A DNA stretch of 64,000 bases from Aquatica leii. Its lineage: Eukaryota > Arthropoda > Insecta > Coleoptera > Lampyridae. The DNA lies in assembly GCA_035610365.1 (NCBI GenBank), contig CM069432.1:82092520-82156519 (forward strand), written 5' to 3'. The notes beneath the pieces are model-generated. The model made no database searches, was not told where the DNA came from, and saw only the letters and a list, made by a program, of their open reading frames with translations. A program made the translations under genes and the position numbers. This document shows, piece after piece, positions 56,057 to 64,000 of this stretch; positions within the stretch are counted from its first letter, which is position 1, and each line of letters opens with the position of its first letter.

Positions 56057-58268
56057 TACACGCAAGGTGAGTATAAGGGTATCCTATGGAGGGATTAAGT
56101 GGGACATAGTTCACCATTGGGTGTGCTTTTGGGTACTCTATGATCACATTTGCCAATCCAAAACGGTTAACTTTATTACGACTTTTGGTTACTTTTGGCT
56201 GTGTGGGATCTTTAATGTAGATATGTTAAAATACAAAATGTATAAAATAACAAAAACTTTAGCAAAGTACATGCGTACATAATATATAAACTTAATAATA
56301 TTAGCACATTCTATAAATATTACATATAATGTTTCGTGCAGTTTCGTATATATATGCGGAATATATATTTAGCAGTATTCATTAAATATGCATTAAATAA
56401 ACGTATTTTGAATATACCATGAATAATTACTGTTCTGAGAGAAAGATCCGGATATTACATATCATCAAATAGTAGGAAAATATGCACTAATATTTTTTAA
56501 GTGAGTATTTACAGAACTATTATACACTACATATTTAAATTATCTACTTTACTTTTGTTGAAATTTTCTAATTGCGTATTCAAGTCAAAACAAGATTTAT
56601 ATATTTTGTATTTACTTATATATATATTCTAAGACATAACCTAGATAATAACGGAATTTGAAAACAAGCAAAGATTAACATATTTTTTGTTCTGCTATTA
56701 AGTATTTTAGTATTTCAGATGTATCTATAGATAATTGAAAATCAAAGGGTTTAAAATTGATTCTAATTAAACATGAAACAGCAATGCAACTATTTGTCGT
56801 ACATGGTTGTTTATACAACCTCTTGATTGTAAAATAAAATTGTCAACATCAATAATATATTACAAATCGTTGCTTTATAAGAGTACTTATACATAAAAAA
56901 ACGTGTATATTTCACATCACACTAAAAAATTGTTTATTGTTATGAAATAGTTACACAATGAATATGATCTAAGATAAGTAATTTATGTATTAATTGAAGA
57001 TGTAATTTTTTGACCACTTAAATTGTTTATAAAATCAACAATTTCAAAAAATTTTCAATTTTTTGTGAGAACGAAGAAGAAGCAAATTCTCTAGTTTAAC
57101 AAATATCTGGGTTAAACCACCAAATAAACGCTTTTCTATGTGATAAATAGAAGTAAATACAATAAAACAAAACACAAATTAACAAATCAATGTGTAAGAA
57201 TTAAAATCAATAACATAAAATAACATTACAAATCTAATATGTGGAAAGTTCAAAGAAGATTTTAAATATTTTATACGCTTATTCTAGAAAACGCTCTTGT
57301 TGAGAAAGACATTTAAACTGAATGATTTAAGACAAAGAAATCCACCGACAAACCTATACAAATGTAAATATCTAAATATTATTTCAAGATACTTAACATA
57401 ACTCCTGGTGTTTTTTAGAAAGAACAAACTGTTGTAAATTACCACTTGGTAGACACCCAGTAGACGTTGTCTATATTGATAGTACTTTTACTATTGGCTA
57501 CTTACTTACAGTGGTAGCTAATAGTAAAATATATTTCTCTAATTTCATAAATATGTACAGCATATGTAGTATTGTAATACAAAAAAATCTTCTGTGATCC
57601 TAACATTCCGACACAAACTAGCCATGTTTACACTGTTATACTTTAAAAAAGCAACATATACCACCTTTTCGTCGTCGAACGTCTTTGACAAAATTTACCC
57701 TTATATAATCTTGAAATCTTTATTCTTGTTAATCGATGCGAAAACATTTTATTTTGATTAAATTAGCATTAAAAAAATATCGAGTATTTCTAAATGATTT
57801 TAAATACTATAATACAGTTATTGTTCTAATACACCAAAGATATGTAAACGTAGATGTGTAATTTTTGATGTCTTATAGCAATATGTATAATAGTAAATTC
57901 CAGATTTCAACTGTGTTTTTAAAGAAAACAGTTGAGTGCAATTTGTAAGCTACTGTAACTGATAATTCAAGTATTTTTATCAGTTAGTTGAAGTAGTAAC
58001 ACTCTAAAACATCATATTTTGTTTAAGTATGGTGATATGTTAATTGTGCTATGTAAATTTTCAGCGGTTAATATAAAAAAATTTCAAATTTAAACTTAAA
58101 ATTTAATTAAATTTTACCACAAAGTCTTTTTTGTGGAATATTTTAAATATTCAATACATAAACGCATGCACACCATCAAACAATAATAACAAAAATAGAA
58201 ATTTTAACGTTGTTAAGTAAAGAAAATGTTAATATACACGTATAAATTCTTTACACGTTTTTACTCAC
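56057..58268. other. Intron sequence with fragments of dispersed repeats
   Basis: TTGGCTGTGTGGGATC at about 56200 resembles the CCCACACAGC ends at 18.4 and 19.7 kb. 56280-56440 resembles 3540-3710. The rest to 58268 shows no exon or transposon that I can support. Confidence 0.4.
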
Positions 58269-58310
58269 GAGTGCAACACCATTCGTTTGTTCCAAATGAA
58301 AAAAGAGTAA
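58269..58310 (-). CDS. Second exon (42 nt) of the Ly6/quiver-like gene
   Basis: It follows AAAATTATTTCAG and is followed by GTGAGTAAAA. Joined to the exon at 58474-58501 it is in frame and encodes TLFSFGTNEWCCT, the end of a signal peptide and start of the mature protein. It ends with one base, matching the phase-1 entry of 20468-20617. The link across about 38 kb rests on phase and family, not on a transcript. Confidence 0.6.
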
Positions 58311-58473
58311 CTGAAATAATTTTGATATTAAATAACGATATATTACTTTTTTTAATTTGAAGTACTATTTAGACTAATTAATTATCAAAACTAATTTCTG
58401 TTACTTTCAAAACACTATAGCTATTTTTAAGTACACTAACATTTAAAAATATAAGAATTTATAATAATCTTAC

Positions 58474-58501
58474 CGAAGATAATTAACGTATAAAATTTCA
58501 T
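58474..58501 (-). CDS. First coding exon of the Ly6/quiver-like gene
   Basis: ATG at 58499-58501 opens MKFYTLIIF, a hydrophobic signal-peptide start, followed by a GTAAGATT donor after 28 coding nucleotides (phase 1). Continuation into the 42-nt exon keeps a hydrophobic core. A short split signal peptide is common in this gene family. Confidence 0.6.
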
Positions 58502-59517
58502 TATTTCCAAAATTTAAAGTTGCATTGTAGATCGATCTATACGACAATTAAGGGTTCTGTCAGTAGTTGTTTAAGTTATAAGAACACTATAGAAGAACTT
58601 TGGTTGTACTGATACTAATTAGATAAGTAGTAGGTAAATCTATTTTTAAGGCATATATTTGTCTGAAGTTGTTATAAATAGATTCTTACAAGATGGCGAT
58701 ATCATTTATACTGTCTATTTTTAACATTTCCAAATGCATTGGCGAAAAAAGTTTGTAATTTAACATCGTACCTTTGTTAATAATTATTTTATTTTCAAAT
58801 AATAATTTTGCTATATTTAAAATTGCATCTTTCACAAACATTGTTTTGTATAGTTTAATGCATCTGAAACTAGTAGCATAAAAATTTACTTATGCAAAAC
58901 AGAACTGTAACATTCTTTAAGAAATATTCACTTCATTACATTTCAAAAATTTCCAATAACTGAAATATAAACGCCAAAAATGAATTAAGTACACTACAAC
59001 AAACTGTAAAAACGCAATGGAATAAGGCAGAATTTTTAAATTAATAAATGGAAACAAAAATTTTAGTAACAAGTCAAATAAAGGAAAAGGATAAGATATA
59101 AAAACGTTTTAAATAGAAGAACAGCGTGTGTAGCAAAATGTAATTTAAATATAAAATCTTTACATTAATTAATTCCAATTAATCCACTGCTCTGAAACCC
59201 AACTCTATTCAAAGTTGTAATATAATTAATGTTCTCAACCTAGTTTAACTTTTCGGACTAAAAAGAGAGAATGTCATCACAAACTAAAATCTACTTTCTA
59301 CTCAAAAATCTAAAGCATAAACTAAAAAAACTAGAACAAAACAAAAGACCGATCAAAATAGTTACAGGTGTTCTAAAATAAAATCCTACTAAACTTTAAG
59401 AACTAAAAGCTTGAGATGTATCCGAATTAAAAGCCGGACTCGACCCGGTGTAATGAGAATGTGTAATCGAACCTGAATGACCTGAATTTTTTTATGGCTC
59501 AGCCGAAAATTTGTTGG
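58502..59517. other. Upstream flank of the Ly6-like gene
   Basis: On the minus strand this is the presumed 5' flank. No TATA box or initiator can be picked out against the AT-rich background, and no other gene is seen. Confidence 0.4.
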
Positions 59518-60265
59518 AAAGCCGTAAATACATACAGCGTGTATGTGATTAACAGGTTGTTAATTTAGATAGTGAAATTACAGCGTCAATACAAGCAAAG
59601 AATTTCAAAATAAAAATTTTGAGCCATTAAATAGTTTGTTGACACCGTTAATAAAAAGAGATCAAAAATAACGTTATGATGTTCTAAGAACCACACGATT
59701 CTTCTCAGAAATTTGCTGACACTTAAAATAAATACAAAATAACGTTATCACATCACATATGCTTTCCAACTGAATTCTCGAAGCTAACGTGTTTACAGAT
59801 GATTCAATGATGTAACGTTACGTAAATCAGTCAAGATACAGTGCACGCCACTTAATATAATCATGTTGGGACTTGAGGTTTTGGATAACAATAACCGTAT
59901 GATAATATCCGAAATTCAGAGAAAAACAAATAAATGTTTATTGATTAGAAAGCAGTAAATATATATAGCTGGTATCTGATTAATAGGTTATTAATTTAAA
60001 AGGTAAAACTATAGCATGAATGCAAGCAAAAAATGTCAAAATAAAAATTCTCATAAAACGTTAAAAAAACAAAATTTTGAGCTCAATAAATCGAATATTA
60101 CGAACCTGTAGCATTAAACAGTTTGTTGACACTGTTAATAAACAGAAATCATAAACAATGTTATGATGTTTAATTCGCTCTTCTAAGAACTACACATTTC
60201 TATTCAGTAATTTGCAAACTCTAAAAATAAAAATAAATACAAAATAACGTTATCACATACGATGT
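59518..60265. repeat. 430-bp-period direct duplication
   Basis: GAAAGCCGTAAATACATACA at 59518 corresponds to GAAAGCAGTAAATATATATA at 59948. The copies then share AGTTTGTTGACACYGTTAAT and AATACAAAATAACGTTATCA. They differ by indels and substitutions. Confidence 0.75.
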
Positions 60266-60443
60266 AGTTAAATAAAGTTGTTATTCTAAGAAGTTTACAT
60301 CCTTCCACGTACACTAAAATAAAAATAACGTCTTTACAGACGTTATTATTATTATTTATTATTGTTTAAGTCTTAGTTGAGTATACAAACGTCATATACA
60401 AAATGAAATTAAATAAATTTATTATAATATTATAGTATATAGT

Positions 60444-60850
60444 CAGTGTTGTAAATAGATAATTTTTAAATTATATAGATACAGATACATTTTTTTTGTT
60501 TCAAAAATTATCTAGTATTAGATAGTAGATAAAATATTCAAACTTTATATAGATAACAGATAATAGATGAAATAATCAAGGTAGTAATAAAGATAGATTG
60601 AGTTCATTTGAAGAACTACTATAGAATGTGGGAAATTACTGAAGAAAAACATACATATTGTAACTTGAATTTTACGAGACACTGGATTTTTTATAAATTT
60701 TATTTAAATTATTTAAATAAAAAAAAATATATATACAGATACATATAACTTATATATTTTTGATTGTATCTAGATACATATAAATAGATAAAAAATATGA
60801 AACTAGATTAATTTATCTATATACATTTATATAGATATTTTACAACACTG
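60444..60850. mobile_element. Complete hAT MITE, 407 bp (TAGATAAT family)
   Basis: The ends are CAGTGTTGTAAA and TTTTACAACACTG, with a perfect 8-bp duplication TATATAGT at 60436-60443 and 60851-60858. It is rich in TAGATA motifs. It is the reference copy for the fragments at 4196-4253, 10107-10340 and 27945-29534. Confidence 0.9.
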
Positions 60851-60858
60851 TATATAGT

Positions 60859-61830
60859 ATACGGACATTTGCTGACGATGTATGTTTTTTGCTTTTTTTT
60901 TAAATTTTGTATACTTTTGAGATTTTTTGGTAGATTGTTGTAATAACTAATTCCTTTACTTTGAAGACTGTGTTTATATTTACAATGGTTAACAAAAACA
61001 TTTCCTTTTGTGCGTGTATCATATAAGTGAACATCTTTATTTAAAGCAAGAGATTGTAGATTTTGCTTCGTTAATGATATAAATTTAAAAATAAACAGTC
61101 CATAAAACGTCAACATATTTTTTTTATAAATATGTTTTTACATGATTTATAATAATCTAAATTAAAAATTAACCAAAGTATCCTTTTTTTATTCTAAACA
61201 CTCGAATAGTTTCAGAACAATGACCACACAAAACAATAGAATATTTGATAGTACTATACGCACTCCCATAATAAAAACTTAATAATAGATCTTCGGGCAC
61301 AGTTTGTTCTAGCAATTTTAAATAATAATAATCTCTTTTAAGGTTTTTAGTCTTTCAATTAAAAGATACTAAATTTTATTTAGATTTAAAATTAATTTAT
61401 TTTTATAGCACACACTTTGTTAAACTCACTAAGCAATTTATCAACTTTTATCTGAAGTTCTGTAAGCGATGGTGCAAATACAATAACCGATGTATCATCT
61501 GCATACATTATCACTTCACTATTTGTTATATGTTTAGGAAGATCACTTACAAATAGCACAAATAAAATAGGTCGAAGATTACTTCCTTGTGGAACACCAT
61601 TGTTTAATTTGTATTTATTTGATTTTGTTTTATTAATGTCTAATTATGTGTCGCTGCTGAAGATATGAGCGCAACCATTTATTAGAAATCATCTTATTCC
61701 TATTCTATCTAGTTTCCTTAGTAAAAAGTGATGATTCACAGTATCAAAAGCCGCTGAGAAGTCTAGTAGAAGTATACATACATGTTGTCCATTATCCCAA
61801 GATTTGACATAAGGTCACTTAAAATACGTG
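60859..61830 (-). pseudogene. Non-LTR retrotransposon (LINE) reverse transcriptase fragment
   Basis: On the minus strand 61830-61420 reads LLDFSAAFDTVNHHFLLRKL, GVPQGSNLRPILFVLFVSDL and the YADD active site (MYADDTSVIVFAPSL), with two stops between. 61300-60859 continues, in changed frames, into the C-terminal region (VLCGHCSETIRVFRIKKGY, then DTRTKGNVFVNHCKY and YYNNLPKNLKSIQN). The order matches Jockey/CR1-type LINEs. It is 5'-truncated and inactive, and lacks a visible poly-A tail. Confidence 0.8.
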
Positions 61831-61989
61831 CTTGAATAAATAAATAACACTGCAAAAATAAAGCTAAATTTGAAAAACTTTTTTTAATTATTTTAATTAT
61901 TGATACATAGTTAATAAAATATTTATTATTGAATTTTAATTTATTTCAATTATATAAATTCATTTAGTGTTGTTTGCCGCTGATGATCT

Positions 61990-63125
61990 CGCAGTAAATT
62001 ATTTATCAAATGCTTATAATGGATTTTAAAATAGGACGATTTCTGGTGTACACCACGCCGAAGAATATCCAGCTTTTCTTATTAAGCTATTTTTTATAAG
62101 TTGTAATGCTTCTTCATTTGCATCTGCCTCCTCATCTTCAACTAATGAAGTTACACTTTTAGAAATTACACTTGCACAAATATCTTCATCTGTTAAATTT
62201 TCTGCAAAATTTAGGTTATTTATTGCCAATTAGTCCTTGAATTCGCTAGTCGTCATATCGTTCGGCTGAATGTTTAAACTTTCTTTTATATGTGCTTTCT
62301 AAAAGCCACCATGTTTGAAACAATTTTTAAACGTTGTATCAGATACTTCCAGAACATGACCAAAAATGTAAAGCATCTAATACATTTGTTTTCTTGACTA
62401 GATCATTAATTTGCACTATGCTGCGTATTCTCCATATTTTCCAAAATTCTAGAACGCATTTCTTTTCAATCATAAGCTTTTCAGATTTTTTCTTATAATG
62501 CCTTGATCACACGGCGTATTATAGAAGTTGTACTGGCCGGTAAAAAAATATTTTTTTAATTTTTTAAATGAGAATTTATTTTATGTAGGTACAGCGCAAT
62601 TTTGTGATCCAGAGTATTGTCTCACTTGAATAACCATTGTGGGAGTGCGCGAATATACAAGCCAGTCTTGTCTGCATTAAAAACATTATTCGGAGTAAAT
62701 CTTGCATCATTTTTGATCCAGTTTTGTGCATTATTGAAATCAGCATCTTTTTGCTCGCCATGTGTTTGTATACGATGTTTTCTCTTATCTTCCAACGATG
62801 AAACCATCCCTCCGATGCAACACAATTTTCTTTTCCTATTTTCTTTGCAAGTTTTTCTGCTTTCTGGCGCACAAACATTAGCAAACCACAGTTTGAACGC
62901 AGATTCCACTTGATTGTCTTTCCCAGTGCGGTTTCTTTTAGTGTTTAAATTCTCATTTTTTACTGCAGCGTTTTCGATTTTGACCCAGTTTTTTTAAATT
63001 CTACCTAAAACTGGCTGCGATATTTTTAATTGCACAACAGCATTTCGTTGACTTATTGTTTGCAAGTTATCGTATTGTTGAAAGATGTAAATTTCTTCTT
63101 TTAAACTAAGATCGCGTCAGCCATT
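61990..63125 (-). pseudogene. Tigger/jerky-type (pogo superfamily) transposase pseudogene
   Basis: On the minus strand the order is a CENP-B-like N-terminal helix-turn-helix (LSLKEEIYIFQQYDNLQTIS at about 63105-63040), a VESAFKLWF block, GWFHRWKIRENIVYKH, then FNADKTGLYIRALPQ with the first catalytic Asp region of Tigger-like transposases (FNADETGLFYR type). After a gap, a C-terminal stretch (NLTDEDICASVISKS at about 62190) ends near QTTLNEF. Many frame changes, and the middle of the DDE domain is missing or unrecognisable. Possible terminal remnants of the same superfamily lie at 10.6-10.8 kb. Confidence 0.75.
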
Positions 63126-63249
63126 GTCATGTGTTAAAAAAACGATTTAAGCAACTAAGATAAATTAGTGAGTAGGTTGATGCTCGGCGTGTGCAAAGTT
63201 TGCAAATAAACAAAACATGTTCTTCTTTTTAATTGAATTCACATTCACC

Positions 63250-63751
63250 GAATAAGCTTCGATTAAAAAATTCATGCAAAGTAAGTTATTGTTCATGTAT
63301 AGAAACAAACTTGGAGAGAAAATTGATAACCTTAACCAAAATTATGATTACTATAAGCGATGTTTTTTGTATGTAGTAGTATACGTCCGGTCCGTATTAA
63401 TAAAGTGATAACATTACCCGACTGACAACATTATTCGTGATTCTAATAAACTGCGTGCGCTGTACTGCAAAAATCAAACTAAATATGCAAAACAACTATT
63501 TTTAGGGTACACTCATAAAATTTTTCATTCTAAAAAAGCTTCAGCTAAAAATTCATACAAAATAGGTTATTGCTCATGCATAGAAACAAACCTGAGAAGA
63601 AAAATGATAACATAAGTCGAAATTATGATTACTGTAAACGATGTTTTTTCTATGTAGTAGCATACGTCCGGCCTGTTCTTTAATAAAGTGATAACATTAC
63701 CCTGTTGATAATTATATCCGTGATTTCAATAAACGGCGTGCACTTTATTTT
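63250..63751. repeat. 281-bp-period direct duplication
   Basis: 63257-63475 and 63538-63751 share AATTATGATTACTRTAARCG, AGTATACGTCCGG-like and TAATAAAGTGATAACATTAC, with small indels. No coding content. Confidence 0.8.
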
Positions 63752-64000
63752 AGCTTTCAATTAAATCTGATAATGATGCCACTATAATACCAATGTCTAG
63801 ATAGATGGATTATAGTGAATCAGGCTTTGTCGGCTTTTTTCAGTTTTAGAACTTTGTTGATTATTTAGCTATTTCATACAACTAATTAATTTTCATTGCT
63901 TTTATTAGGTTGTTCATTTCGGTACAAAGCTAAAATAGACAAAACAAATTAATTATAAATATGTAGCAATTTTGTACATTATAAAGTTAAGAAATTTAGA
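63752..64000. other. Unassigned sequence at window end
   Basis: Nothing recognisable up to the end of the window. Confidence 0.4.

Noticed and set aside
57460..57560. AGCTACCACTGTAAG on the minus strand resembling the CYHC start of a Ly6 exon
   Set aside because: It runs into stops within a few codons and has none of the later cysteines.

Overview
This is an AT-rich stretch of an arthropod genome, most likely an insect. It has no prokaryotic operon structure. The only host gene I can support is spliced, and its product matches the Ly6/quiver (sleepless-like) GPI-anchored family of insects. Almost everything else is transposable elements, many of them nested. I cannot name the species.

Host gene (minus strand). 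Candidate exons run from about 58.5 kb (start codon and signal peptide) through a 42-nt micro-exon at 58.3 kb, a cysteine-rich exon at 20.5-20.6 kb and a terminal exon at 15.0-15.2 kb. All introns are phase 1. A second 42-nt micro-exon of the same design sits at 46.6 kb. If the exons belong together, one intron is about 38 kb and consists largely of transposons.

Region 1-12 kb. There is a solo LTR (84-628), a TIR element (1765-2358), a 30-bp minisatellite and a piggyBac-like MITE with TTAA ends. Next comes a gag-only LTR retrotransposon (4254-10106, TSD TAAT) into which an almost intact Mag-like Ty3/gypsy element has inserted (4264-8861, TSD GAAAT, LTRs identical by eye). Fragments of Tigger- and mariner-type elements follow.

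Region 12-20 kb. This holds fold-back elements, one with a GC-rich tip of GAGC units, a 220-bp tandem duplication, and a 1.3-kb TIR element with CCCACACAGCAC ends.

Region 21-27 kb. A decayed Ty3/gypsy element on the minus strand (20967-26829, TSD ATAG) carries an unusual pol tail. After the integrase there is a TARG1/OARD1-like macrodomain with both catalytic residues retained, then a CCCH zinc finger. A second, more damaged relative lies at 48.6-53.9 kb. It has lost the macrodomain, and an unclassified 2.2-kb insertion with direct-repeat ends splits it.

Region 27.2-44.6 kb. I read this as one nested insertion. A hAT element (27467-44544) is bounded by matching ends and a perfect 8-bp duplication GACTAGGA. 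Inside it are a hAT MITE (itself holding a solo LTR), a Harbinger-like MITE, another hAT-like MITE, and a 12.2-kb element with long TIRs and TA target sites (32031-44244). The 12.2-kb element holds a cluster of small minus-strand ORFs, a 2-kb solo-LTR-like insert, a DD35E Tc1-like transposase pseudogene, and a MITE (38660-43753) split by a second Mag-like retrotransposon (39108-43488, TSD TGCAT). A duplicated stretch at 45.56-45.98 kb looks like an uninterrupted paralogue of the flanks.

Region 54-64 kb. This has a 97-bp tandem array, a clean 407-bp hAT MITE (TSD TATATAGT), a LINE fragment, a Tigger-type transposase pseudogene and 280- and 430-bp tandem duplications.
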